Shown here in pieces: positions 28,824 through 36,341 of a stretch of 43,039 bases of DNA. The DNA is taken from the NCBI RefSeq assembly GCF_014696225.1, contig NZ_JACJPV010000034.1, forward strand, positions 1 through 43,039. Direction: 5' to 3'. Source of the stretch: Anabaena sp. FACHB-1237 (lineage in GTDB: Bacteria > Cyanobacteriota > Cyanobacteriia > Cyanobacteriales > Nostocaceae). The position numbers and the translations under genes are program-made. The notes below the pieces were generated by a model. That model saw nothing but the letters and a program-made list of their open reading frames with translations, was not told the origin of the DNA and did not search any database. The stretch's first letter is position 1, and each line of letters starts with the position of its first letter.

Positions 28824-29456
28824 ATGTTTACCCAAAAATTACAAGACCTCATGCACAAAGTTAATATCCCTAGCTTTAAATCTCTTAGTCGTGTCGCTGG
28901 TGTTTCCCAATGGCAAATCTCCCAATTACGCCAAGGCAATATTGCTAAAATTAGACTATCAGTATTATTAAATATATCACGAGCATTACAAATATCCCTA
29001 GATGAATTATTGCTAATTTTCTCCTCTGATGAACACGCTGCCAAATCTCAAAAGTATTTATCACAACAAATTGAAGAAATGAAAAAGGAGTATCAACGTA
29101 TTTCATTAACATTATCACAACAACAAGAAGTATTACAGCAACAATTCCAACAATCTAGTTTACAAATACTAGAGTCCTTATTATTACAATGGCCAACGGT
29201 AGTTTATAAAGTTAGTGAAAATCCTGAATTAACAGCTATAAAAATATTACCTTTAGTAACTCAGTCCTTAGAAAAACTATTACAAGCTTGGGAAGTCACA
29301 AAAATTGGAGCTGTGGGTGCAGAAATATCTTATAATCCGCAATTACATCAATTAGTGGAGGGAAATGCTCAAGTTGGAGAACTAGTTAAAGTTCGTCGAG
29401 TTGGTTATATGCAAAATGGCACATTATTACACAGAGCTACTGTCATTAAAATGTAA
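28824..29456 (+). CDS. Helix-turn-helix protein with GrpE-like C-terminal domain
   Basis: From ATG 28824 the product has 210 residues. Residues about 8-65 form a helix-turn-helix of the Cro/XRE type (SLSRVAGVSQWQISQLRQGN, then ALQISLDELL). Residues 75-110 are Gln/Glu-rich and heptad-like, probably a coiled coil. The C-terminus (GNAQVGELVKVRRVGYMQNG, then LHRATVIKM) reads like the beta domain of GrpE, the nucleotide exchange factor of DnaK. The combination is familiar from cyanobacterial proteins labelled GrpE-like, but the function is unknown: a regulator, a DnaK co-factor, or both. An in-frame ATG at 28800 would add eight hydrophobic residues. Confidence 0.7.
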   Translation: MFTQKLQDLMHKVNIPSFKSLSRVAGVSQWQISQLRQGNIAKIRLSVLLNISRALQISLDELLLIFSSDEHAAKSQKYLSQQIEEMKKEYQRISLTLSQQQEVLQQQFQQSSLQILESLLLQWPTVVYKVSENPELTAIKILPLVTQSLEKLLQAWEVTKIGAVGAEISYNPQLHQLVEGNAQVGELVKVRRVGYMQNGTLLHRATVIKM

Positions 29457-29545
29457 AATTTTGTACAGACTTTATAATCTAGGTTTTTTCTCAACTTGTT
29501 GTATCTCATATAGCGTGCATACCGCTATATGAATTAATCAAAGCA

Positions 29546-30682
29546 CTAATCTAACTTAACTTGCAAAATAGATAAATCATCATCAAACGTATCTTTAGAG
29601 TTTAAACTAATTAAATAGTTAAGAATAAAATCTAATTGAGAATCAACAGAATATTGTAAACTCACAAGAATCTCAATAAACTTATCTAAACTCCAAAGAC
29701 TACCATCTGCTAGGGTAATTTCATAACTACCATCACTAAAAATGTACAAGGTACTAAAAGATGGAATTTGACAAATGGCATCCACATATTTAGTTTGAGG
29801 AAACATACCTACTGGCATACCAGGAGTTTTTAACTTTTGTACTTGAGTATTAATGATCGAATCTCCTGATAATAATATCGCAGGTGGATGGCCACCACTA
29901 GAATAAATTAATTGGCGATTAACTATATTATAAACTCCATACCAAATAGTAAAATATTTATCATTTTCATAATTCATTTGAAAGGTGTTATTTAAAGCTG
30001 CTAAAACTTCACTAGGCCGATAATAATTAAGTTCTTTAAGAGCACGAGAACGTAATAAATTTAATACAGAAATTGCCGGGAGAGTAGCTTTCAGTCCATG
30101 GCCTGCTGTATCTAATAAGTAGATAGCAATAGAGTTTTCGTCTAACCAATAATAATCAAAACAATCTCCTCCTAATTGTCGAGAAGGCAAAAATTTAAAA
30201 TTAATATTTAAAGGTTGTTGTAGCGGAGGTGGTAAAAGGGATATGACATATTCTGTAGCCTCTGCTAATTCTGCTTCTAATAGTTTCTTTTGCCTTTGTA
30301 AATCTTCACTTAATTGATGTAAACGTAAACCTGCCCTTACCCTTGCTTGTAATTCATTTTGTTCAATAGGTTTGCTAATAAAATCATCAGCACCAGCATC
30401 TAGTCCTTTAACTCGATCTGCTGTAGAATCAAGAGATGTTAATAAAATGAAAAATGTTGTGGATAATTGAGGATTTTTCTTAATAATATCACAAACTTCT
30501 AAGCCACTCAAACCCGGCATCATCCAATCACAAATAATCAAAGCAGGTGGTGAATCTAATATTCTTAAAATTCCCTCTTCTCCTGTACTCGCACTAATAA
30601 CTTGATAACCCTGTTTTTCTAATATTCTTTTCAAAAATACTTGGATTGATCTATCATCATCAACTACTAAGATTTCAATCAT
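29546..30682 (-). CDS. Response regulator fused to PP2C/SpoIIE-type phosphatase
   Basis: A 378-residue protein. Residues 1-125 are a receiver domain: acidic pocket DDD (about 8-10), phospho-acceptor Asp in IICDWMMPGLSG (about 52), Thr/Ser in LLTSLDS and Lys in FISKPIEQ. A coiled-coil linker follows (LRLHQLSEDLQRQKKLLEAE). The C-terminus is a SpoIIE/RsbU-like phosphatase: GGDCFDYYWLDENSI, LLDTAGHGLKA and YSSGGHPPAIL. Such proteins dephosphorylate anti-sigma antagonists in partner-switching pathways. No sensor kinase or anti-sigma gene is nearby. Confidence 0.9.
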   Translation of the reverse strand: MIEILVVDDDRSIQVFLKRILEKQGYQVISASTGEEGILRILDSPPALIICDWMMPGLSGLEVCDIIKKNPQLSTTFFILLTSLDSTADRVKGLDAGADDFISKPIEQNELQARVRAGLRLHQLSEDLQRQKKLLEAELAEATEYVISLLPPPLQQPLNINFKFLPSRQLGGDCFDYYWLDENSIAIYLLDTAGHGLKATLPAISVLNLLRSRALKELNYYRPSEVLAALNNTFQMNYENDKYFTIWYGVYNIVNRQLIYSSGGHPPAILLSGDSIINTQVQKLKTPGMPVGMFPQTKYVDAICQIPSFSTLYIFSDGSYEITLADGSLWSLDKFIEILVSLQYSVDSQLDFILNYLISLNSKDTFDDDLSILQVKLD

Positions 30683-30874
30683 AAGAAAAATAATTTATAT
30701 TCAGAACTTGCAAGACATAGGACAAAATTTAATATCAAATTTAATATCAGTGAAGTACAATAAACAAACAGACAAATTTGATAAATTTTAATTTGCATCA
30801 ATTGTAATTCTTGTGGTTTACCACTTGGATCATAATTCTCTATAATTTAGAATTATGATCAATGATAATCAGGA

Positions 30875-31636
30875 TTATGAAACTGGATTCAACCAAAATA
30901 ATAGGACTTGTTTAAGTCGCCTTAAATCACGATATATTTCTTGTTTAAACCATTGTCCCACAGCATCAATAGCACTGAAAGATGTTCCTGGTTGCCATTT
31001 TATATCTTGTCCCAAGGGTGTAGTATGGTTACCTGGTAAAATTTTTAATGTCACCATATTTGGGAAGATATCCTCCAATATTTCTTTTAATTCTACTGAT
31101 TGATCCAGAGTATCATTATTAAATTTTATAATTAAATTGCGCCGAATTTGATAACTTTCATAGATCATATCATTGGTTTGTGTGGGTGTAGGTGTAAATT
31201 CAATATCTAAATTAGAATTAAACTGTTCTACTAAGGGTATAGCCTCATTCACAGCAAAATTATTAAAGGATATGAAAATATTACCAGCGCGTTTTACAGA
31301 AAAAAGACTACCAATGAGTAAATGCAGTTTACAACCCATACTATGTCCTACTCCATAGATGGGGAGGTATAGTTCCCCTAAGCTAGTGGAGTCTTGTAGT
31401 TTTTCCAAAGTACGTTCAAAGTTAATTAACACAGATTTAGCGATCGCTATATGATCTAAATTATTCAAAAAAGGAGTAGCAATAATCACATAACCAGCAT
31501 CCGCCAGATGTTCCAATAACCAACGATAGGTAACATGAGGCACAGTAGCGACAAAAGCACCACCCAAAAAGTGAATAATACCGATAGGATGACGAGGAAT
31601 AAGAACCCAGTTACCTCTAATTTCTTTCCAGTTCAT
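30875..31636 (-). CDS. DUF1350 family alpha/beta-hydrolase-like protein
   Basis: A 253-residue protein with the cyanobacterial and plant DUF1350 pattern: WVLIPRHPIGIIHFLGGAFV, PHVTYRWLLEHLADAGY and the nucleophile elbow GVGHSMGCKLHLL. The Ser in GHSMG and a late His in LPGNHTTPLG are candidate catalytic residues; the acid is not placed. Substrate unknown. No signal peptide. It is preceded by GGAGTCA repeats and followed by a 190-bp AT-rich gap to the phosphatase gene. Confidence 0.82.
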   Translation of the reverse strand: MNWKEIRGNWVLIPRHPIGIIHFLGGAFVATVPHVTYRWLLEHLADAGYVIIATPFLNNLDHIAIAKSVLINFERTLEKLQDSTSLGELYLPIYGVGHSMGCKLHLLIGSLFSVKRAGNIFISFNNFAVNEAIPLVEQFNSNLDIEFTPTPTQTNDMIYESYQIRRNLIIKFNNDTLDQSVELKEILEDIFPNMVTLKILPGNHTTPLGQDIKWQPGTSFSAIDAVGQWFKQEIYRDLRRLKQVLLFWLNPVS

Positions 31637-31643
31637 AATTTTT

Positions 31644-31758
31644 AGGAGTCAGGAGTCAGGAGTTGGAAGTTGATAATTAGTAAAATTAGTCGGTTTTAAG
31701 CGACTTTAGCTTTTAGACAGAGAATTCATTCCCTGGCTCATGTTAGGAGTCAGGAGAA
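31644..31758. repeat. GGAGTCA tandem repeats
   Basis: TTAGGAGTCAGGAGTCAGGA at about 31643 and TTAGGAGTCAGGAGAATTAT at about 31743 belong to the same STRR family as 24428 and 11471. They fill the region upstream of the DUF1350 gene. A GGCTACCGCCAACACC segment (about 31806) has an inverted relative near 34441. Confidence 0.6.
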
Positions 31759-31854
31759 TTATCAGGAGAATTATATTTTACCCAATCACCATATCCCTAA
31801 CCGGAGGCTACCGCCAACACCAATCAATCACCAATTCTCAACTCTCAATTAATT

Positions 31855-32052
31855 ATGTAATTATTTCATCTCATTTTGCACATCCAGCACATTGGTAGGG
31901 TGTGGTTCCACAAGCTTACCAACCACGTCAGACAGTATAAATCATGTAAATAACCAAATTGTTGATATCTGACACACCCACTCAACAGATTTTTTAGTGT
32001 GACACTTGCGTAAGTCCTAATGTAATTGTTTCATCTCATTTTGCACATCCAG
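31855..32052. repeat. Truncated AGGACTTACGC MITE inside a 33-bp direct duplication
   Basis: The segment 31855-31887 is repeated at 32020-32052 with one base changed. Between them (31888-32019) lies a copy of the 17569-17715 element that keeps its right end (CTTGCGTAAGTCCT) but lacks the left 17 bases. The right duplicate is the 3' end of the next gene (minus strand), whose TAG stop spans the MITE border. Confidence 0.75.
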
Positions 32053-32715
32053 AGAAATTTGTAACGCTTCATTGAGTAACCTACCATGTTCCGTCGCCTG
32101 TTCCGTTACCTGCATAGCTGCTAAAGAAGCCAAATTACTAACAAATAACTCAGAATTAGTAATAATAAAATTCTTATTTTCTCGAATAATTCTTTCAGTT
32201 TTCAGGGCGCGAATTAGATCATCTCTAGTCATTTTTAAAGCCATAATTACTTTTTCTCTTTCTTGAATTGCCACCGTTGGGTTGCCCACAGATTCAATTT
32301 GATCATTAATATCTATGGCTTTAATAATAGCATTATACTTTTCTACTTCAGCTAGTAAAATTCTTAAAGAATTACTGCTATTTTCTTTCAACGTTTTATT
32401 TCGCATCATCCAGAAAATATATAAGATAGTTTGAGTCATTCCTCCCACCCAAAAAAGAATAATAATTAATAAAATTAGTGGATGCACAGGAAAAAATATT
32501 GATATCAATTTCAAAAACAAATAAACAACAACCATTATAGATAGTCCCACAAAAGCTATGGTAGTAATTTCTGTATTTTTAGCTTTAGCGACTAGCTTAT
32601 TAAGCATTTTTTGTAGATGAGCAGTAATAATAATCAATTTATTATTCACAGGTAAATTAGTAATTTCTACCAATTCACTGTTACTAATATCCAATTTTTG
32701 TAAATCATTTTCCAC
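32017..32715 (-). CDS. Hypothetical protein with two transmembrane helices
   Basis: A 232-residue protein I do not recognise. Residues about 50-72 and 76-100 are hydrophobic helices with a short loop (FFPVHP). The 50 residues before are polar, and the C-terminal 130 are helical and charged with possible coiled coil (about 105-190). A hairpin-anchored cytoplasmic protein is the simplest reading. Its last residues, LDVQNEMKQLH and the stop, come from a duplicated 33-bp segment next to a MITE; in the other copy of that segment the frame would stop three codons earlier, after NEMK. No homologous function is proposed. Confidence 0.65.
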   Translation of the reverse strand: MENDLQKLDISNSELVEITNLPVNNKLIIITAHLQKMLNKLVAKAKNTEITTIAFVGLSIMVVVYLFLKLISIFFPVHPLILLIIILFWVGGMTQTILYIFWMMRNKTLKENSSNSLRILLAEVEKYNAIIKAIDINDQIESVGNPTVAIQEREKVIMALKMTRDDLIRALKTERIIRENKNFIITNSELFVSNLASLAAMQVTEQATEHGRLLNEALQISLDVQNEMKQLH

Positions 32716-32802
32716 AGTTATTAAATCCTTGTGTAATTAACCAACTATAATAACCATCAATAATTTTATAATCCGTATCATTTATATGCTAGAATGATTT
32801 TC

Positions 32803-33034
32803 AGGACTTACGCAAGTCTTACACTAAAAATCTGTTGTAGGGTAGGTTAGAAACCATAAACCATGCAAATAAACAGATTCTTGATGTCTGACGCAAGCTA
32901 CCAACGCGCTAGTACCGCAGGGTGGAAGTCGTGCATTCAAAAATCATGGGTTCAAAACCAAGACAGTATAGGCTTTTGGACGATTTAGAATGGTTTGTTT
33001 ATTTACGCCAAGCTGTACTAGTTGTATAAGTCCT
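32803..33034. mobile_element. MITE-like element, AGGACTTACGC family, 232 bp, inverted and longer
   Basis: The left end AGGACTTACGCAAGTCTTAC and the inverse of the right end, AGGACTTATACAACTAGTAC, are terminal repeats. The first part (CACTAAAAATCTGTTG) is the inverse of the right part of 17569-17715; the middle is different and includes GCGCTAGTACCGCAGGGTGG. No coding. It ends 62 bp before the DUF3285 gene. Confidence 0.62.
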
Positions 33035-33096
33035 GCCTTGAAAAAATTAGCAATGACTTATTATATTATCCATCACCAATAAACTACCCAGAAACT

Positions 33097-33255
33097 ATGG
33101 AAAATACACCCAGTCGTCCAGAACCACAACCTAGCTATGTTAAACTAGCAATGCGAAACATGGTCAGAAAAGGTAGTAAATCACTGCTACACTTTGGACT
33201 TACCACTATAGGACTATTAACAGTCCTAGTTGCTTTGGCCTACCTTACCCGTTAA
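33097..33255 (+). CDS. DUF3285 small membrane protein
   Basis: This 52-residue protein (MENTPSRPEPQPSYVKLAMR to the end LVALAYLTR) matches the small cyanobacterial DUF3285 family: a Pro-rich polar start, basic stretch and one C-terminal transmembrane helix (HFGLTTIGLLTVLVALAYL). The function is unknown. The frame is open upstream to 33022, but that part begins inside the MITE, so ATG 33097 is chosen. It is followed 13 bp later by ybeY and probably sits in the same transcript. Confidence 0.82.
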   Translation: MENTPSRPEPQPSYVKLAMRNMVRKGSKSLLHFGLTTIGLLTVLVALAYLTR

Positions 33256-33268
33256 CCGAGGAAAAATA

Positions 33269-33769
33269 GTGCCAATAGAATTAGAATTATACCTGGATAA
33301 TTTAATAGACAATCAAAAACAGCAAACAATAACTGATAAAACTTGGCAAGAATGGTTTAATCAGTGGTTAGAAATGCTTAATAACGATTTACCACCGGCA
33401 CCTAGTTATGAACTGAGTTTGCGCTTAACCGATGACTCAGACATTCAAATCTTAAATGCTCAATATCGTCTTATTGATCAGCCTACAGACGTTTTAGCTT
33501 TTGCATCCCTAGAAACAGACTTACCACAAAATGAGGAAATGCGTAGCTCTCTACCCTTATATTTAGGAGATATCATCATTTCTATAGATACAGCAAAACG
33601 TCAAGCTCAACAACAGGGACATAGCCTATCTACAGAATTAGCATGGTTAGCGGCTCATGGCTTATTACATCTTCTGGGTTGGGACCATCCCGATGAAGAA
33701 AGACTCTTGTCAATGCTCAATCAACAAGTTACCCTCCTCAAAGGAGTTAGTATTATTATTGACTTATAG
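33269..33769 (+). CDS. ybeY: Endoribonuclease YbeY
   Basis: YbeY is a zinc-dependent RNase involved in 16S rRNA maturation and ribosome quality control. The zinc-binding motif HGLLHLLGWDHPDE is near the C-terminus, with LTDDSDIQILNAQYR and TDVLAFAS before it. From GTG 33269 the product has 166 residues; CCGAGGAAA lies seven bases upstream. An in-frame TTG at 33230 would overlap the DUF3285 gene and lacks a ribosome binding site. DUF3285-ybeY-dgkA is a known order in cyanobacteria, as far as I recall. Confidence 0.92.
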   Translation: MPIELELYLDNLIDNQKQQTITDKTWQEWFNQWLEMLNNDLPPAPSYELSLRLTDDSDIQILNAQYRLIDQPTDVLAFASLETDLPQNEEMRSSLPLYLGDIIISIDTAKRQAQQQGHSLSTELAWLAAHGLLHLLGWDHPDEERLLSMLNQQVTLLKGVSIIIDL

Positions 33770-33958
33770 TAGTTAGCCGTCAGCTTTCAGTATTCAGCTT
33801 TGGGAATGATCTGTAATTTGTAAATGTAGTAATTGTTATGACTGCAATTGTTACAATTGTGTCAAACATCAACTATCAATTGTCAATTCTCAATTATTCC
33901 CTGCTATATTGATGATCATACCGCGCTTTGTCTTCCCCACATAGTTATACTTTTCTCT

Positions 33959-34426
33959 ATGTCCCAGAAAGTTTCCACACCACATACAACTAGTGACTTG
34001 CCAAATAACCTAGCAAAAGTTATGTCTAACGATAGACGACTTTCCTGGCAAATAGCCACTAACTTATTTCTTAGTTTTAAATATGCTTGGGCGGGTATTG
34101 TCTATGGTTTACAGACACAACGGAATTTTCGCATTCATGTAGTGATGTGTATTGTAGCCATTGGTTTAAGTGTATTGCTGCATTTGCAAACAGTAAAAAT
34201 AGCCATAATTGCTATTACTAGCGGTTTAGTTATGACTTTAGAACTATTAAATACTGCTATAGAGTCTATAGTAGATTTAACTGTGAAACAGTCTTATCAT
34301 GAATTAGCCAAAATTGCTAAAGATTGCGCTGCGGGTGCTGTACTCATTTCCGCTATGGCAGCATTATTAGTAGGAGGTATTCTATTATTACCACCTTTAG
34401 CTACTTTAATTCTTTCCTATTGGTGA
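33959..34426 (+). CDS. dgkA: Diacylglycerol kinase (DgkA family)
   Basis: A small integral-membrane kinase that phosphorylates diacylglycerol or, in many Gram-positive-type relatives, undecaprenol. From ATG 33959 the product has 155 residues: a polar N-terminus of about 45 residues, then the DgkA core with FKYAWAGIVYGLQTQRNFRI, three hydrophobic helices and the signature ELLNTAIESIVDLTV, whose Glu residues bind metal-ATP. The open frame extends upstream to 33848, but that part is low-complexity TCAATTGTCAATTC-type repeat, so the internal ATG is preferred. It follows ybeY on the same strand. Confidence 0.88.
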   Translation: MSQKVSTPHTTSDLPNNLAKVMSNDRRLSWQIATNLFLSFKYAWAGIVYGLQTQRNFRIHVVMCIVAIGLSVLLHLQTVKIAIIAITSGLVMTLELLNTAIESIVDLTVKQSYHELAKIAKDCAAGAVLISAMAALLVGGILLLPPLATLILSYW

Positions 34427-34464
34427 TTGGTAATTCGTGTTGGCGGTAGCCTCCCGTTGGGGAT

Positions 34465-34569
34465 ATAAGCTGTTGTACCTTTAACTTGAATAATTAATAC
34501 AAGCAAGATGCTTGTGCTACTGTAACTTCAGGTTTTTTAATTATACAGTGAGTGCTGCACATTAGCTTA
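34465..34569. mobile_element. 105-bp MITE, copy B
   Basis: Same element as 26948-27052, one base different over 105 bp, same orientation, with the hairpin ACAAGCA-AGA-TGCTTGT at 34499-34515. It is preceded by GGCGGTAGCCTCCCGTTGGG, another short repeat (34442-34461). It lies 58 bp before the trpG start and could contribute to that promoter region. Confidence 0.78.
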
Positions 34570-34627
34570 GTAATTGGTAAAATATTCTCCTGACTCCTGA
34601 CAACTACAATAAAATTAGGTAAAAATT

Positions 34628-35218
34628 GTGATTTTAGTCATTGATAATTATGATAGTTTTACGTATAATATCGTGCAATATTTAGGAGAATTAGCCAGAG
34701 ATTTTCCTATTGCTCAAGATATACAAGTATTTCGTAATGATAAAATTACTGTAGAAGAAATTAAACAATTACAACCTGATGCTATAGTAATTTCACCAGG
34801 TCCTGGCCGTCCTGAAGATGCGGGAGTTTCCTTAGCAGCGATCGCTCAATTAGGATCACAAATAGCTATACTGGGAGTATGTTTAGGACATCAAAGCATT
34901 GGACAAATATTCGGAGGTAATATTATCTCAGCCCCAGAATTAATGCACGGTAAAACCTCTCCAGTTTATCATACTGGAGTGGGAGTATTTCAAGGATTAA
35001 AAAGTCCTTTCACTGCTACCCGATATCATAGTTTAGTCATAGAAAAAGAAACCTGTCCAGAAATATTAGAAATTACAGCTTGGGTAGAAGATGGTACAAT
35101 CATGGGTGTGAGACATCGGAACTACCCCCATATTCAAGGAGTCCAATTTCATCCAGAAAGCGTATTAACTTCTTTGGGTAAAGACTTACTCAGAAACTTT
35201 CTAGTACAATTGGCATAA
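34628..35218 (+). CDS. trpG: Anthranilate/aminodeoxychorismate synthase component II (glutamine amidotransferase)
   Basis: This 196-residue class I glutamine amidotransferase supplies ammonia to anthranilate synthase (tryptophan) and often also to PabB (folate). It has VIDNYDSFTYNIVQYLGEL, SPGPGRPEDAG, the nucleophile Cys in GVCLGHQSIGQIFGG, and HPESVL with the catalytic His and Glu. Start is GTG 34628; the following bases encode the conserved ILVIDNYDSF directly, so this start is likely. The synthase subunit is not in this window. An MBL-like gene follows after 17 bp on the same strand. Confidence 0.92.
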   Translation: MILVIDNYDSFTYNIVQYLGELARDFPIAQDIQVFRNDKITVEEIKQLQPDAIVISPGPGRPEDAGVSLAAIAQLGSQIAILGVCLGHQSIGQIFGGNIISAPELMHGKTSPVYHTGVGVFQGLKSPFTATRYHSLVIEKETCPEILEITAWVEDGTIMGVRHRNYPHIQGVQFHPESVLTSLGKDLLRNFLVQLA

Positions 35219-35235
35219 TTAGGTGTAAGTATATA

Positions 35236-36021
35236 ATGAAGCGACGTGAATTAATAGGCTATACAGGTGCAGGTTTAACGACAGTGATCCTCGCCAATTT
35301 TACAGGGAATCAACCAGTTAATGGTCAAACAAAAGCTCAAAAAAACAATGTATTAATTCAATGGTTAGGCCATACTTGTTTTTTACTAACTGCTGATAAT
35401 ACAAAGGTTCTCATCAACCCCTTTAAAACCATTGGTTGTACCGCAGGATATCGTCCTATTAAAGTACAAGCAGACTTAGTATTAATTAGTAGTCAATTAT
35501 TAGATGAAGGTTTCGTTGAAAAATTACCAGGAAATCCTAAACTAGTATATCAGCCAGGAGTTTACGAATTTCGCAGTATGAAAATTGAGGGTATTGCAAC
35601 TGATCATGATCGTTATAATGGCAAAAAATTTGGTAAAAACATAGTATGGAAATTTACTATGGGAGGAGTCAACCTATTGCATTTAGGGGGAATAGCAGCA
35701 CCTATTACTTTAGAACAAAAGATACTTATGAGTACTCCTGATGTAGTATTTATTCCTGTAGGTGGTAGTGCTAAAGCCTATAATGCTCAAGAAGCAAAAC
35801 AAAACATTCAAGCATTAAACCCAAAAATCATCATTCCTACCCATTATCGCACTCAAGCGGCTGATAAGGATAAGGCTAAATGTGATATTACTCCAGTAGA
35901 TGATTTTATTAATTTAATGCCTAATATTAAAGTTAATCGCAATAATACTGATACTATGGTGATTAATGCTAAAAGTTTACCAGAAACTACAGAAATTCAA
36001 ACTTTGAGTTATAAATTTTAA
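35236..36021 (+). CDS. MBL-fold-like protein with Tat-type N-terminus and degenerate metal site
   Basis: The 261-residue product begins MKRRELIGYTGAGLTTVILA, a twin-arginine-like signal. The mature part resembles UlaG-like metallo-beta-lactamase-fold proteins: WLGHTCFLLTADNTKVLINP, HLGGIAAPI, and the late IPTHYRTQAADKDK. The main HxHxDH motif, expected after LVLISS, is replaced by QLLDEGFVEKL, so the usual two-metal hydrolase site is absent. Similar cyanobacterial sequences exist as far as I recall, so this may be a stable family with another role. Only 17 bp separates it from trpG, suggesting cotranscription. Confidence 0.72.
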   Translation: MKRRELIGYTGAGLTTVILANFTGNQPVNGQTKAQKNNVLIQWLGHTCFLLTADNTKVLINPFKTIGCTAGYRPIKVQADLVLISSQLLDEGFVEKLPGNPKLVYQPGVYEFRSMKIEGIATDHDRYNGKKFGKNIVWKFTMGGVNLLHLGGIAAPITLEQKILMSTPDVVFIPVGGSAKAYNAQEAKQNIQALNPKIIIPTHYRTQAADKDKAKCDITPVDDFINLMPNIKVNRNNTDTMVINAKSLPETTEIQTLSYKF

Positions 36022-36095
36022 TGTCGGTAGCGGCAAACCCTCTGTGGTTGCCCAAGAATTCAGGAGTCAGCTATTAGACATCTTGTGAAAAAGAT

Positions 36096-36123
36096 GTAGG
36101 GACAATTCATGAATTGTCCCTAC
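36096..36123. repeat. Perfect 28-bp palindrome
   Basis: GTAGGGACAATTCA is followed directly by its own inverse. It lies 75 bp after the MBL-like gene. Such GTAGGGACAATTCATGAATT repeats are common in cyanobacteria and often nucleate at transcript ends. Confidence 0.7.
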
Positions 36124-36195
36124 CAATAGTTCACAACTATACTATTAACAAGAATTTACACAATGATCGGTATTTTTTCGTAATTATAGCAGTTT

Positions 36196-36340
36196 TCATG
36201 TAAATAAGCTACAGTGGTTGAACCAGTTGACGGCATCATCTTCTGTAATATAATTAACTGCGATTGTCATCGCTTCATTTAGGGATTCTAAATTTTCTGG
36301 CTGAACTAAATGAAAATCGCTGTAGGATGATGGTGACAAG
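36196..36340 (-). pseudogene. IS630-type transposase C-terminal remnant
   Basis: From about 36324 the frame reads LVQPENLESLNEAMTIAVNY, then ITEDDAVNWFNHCSLFT and a TGA at 36196. The ending resembles the conserved C-terminus of IS630-family transposases (pattern I...DA..WF.HCG). No DDE catalytic part remains; upstream the frame meets the end of the ClC gene in another phase, so only the tail of the insertion sequence survives. Confidence 0.6.
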
Positions 36341-36341
36341 A

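Noticed and set aside
32900..32980. Possible tRNA-like stretch (GGTTCAAAACC)
   Set aside because: No acceptor, D or anticodon arms could be paired; it lies inside the AGGACTTACGC MITE.
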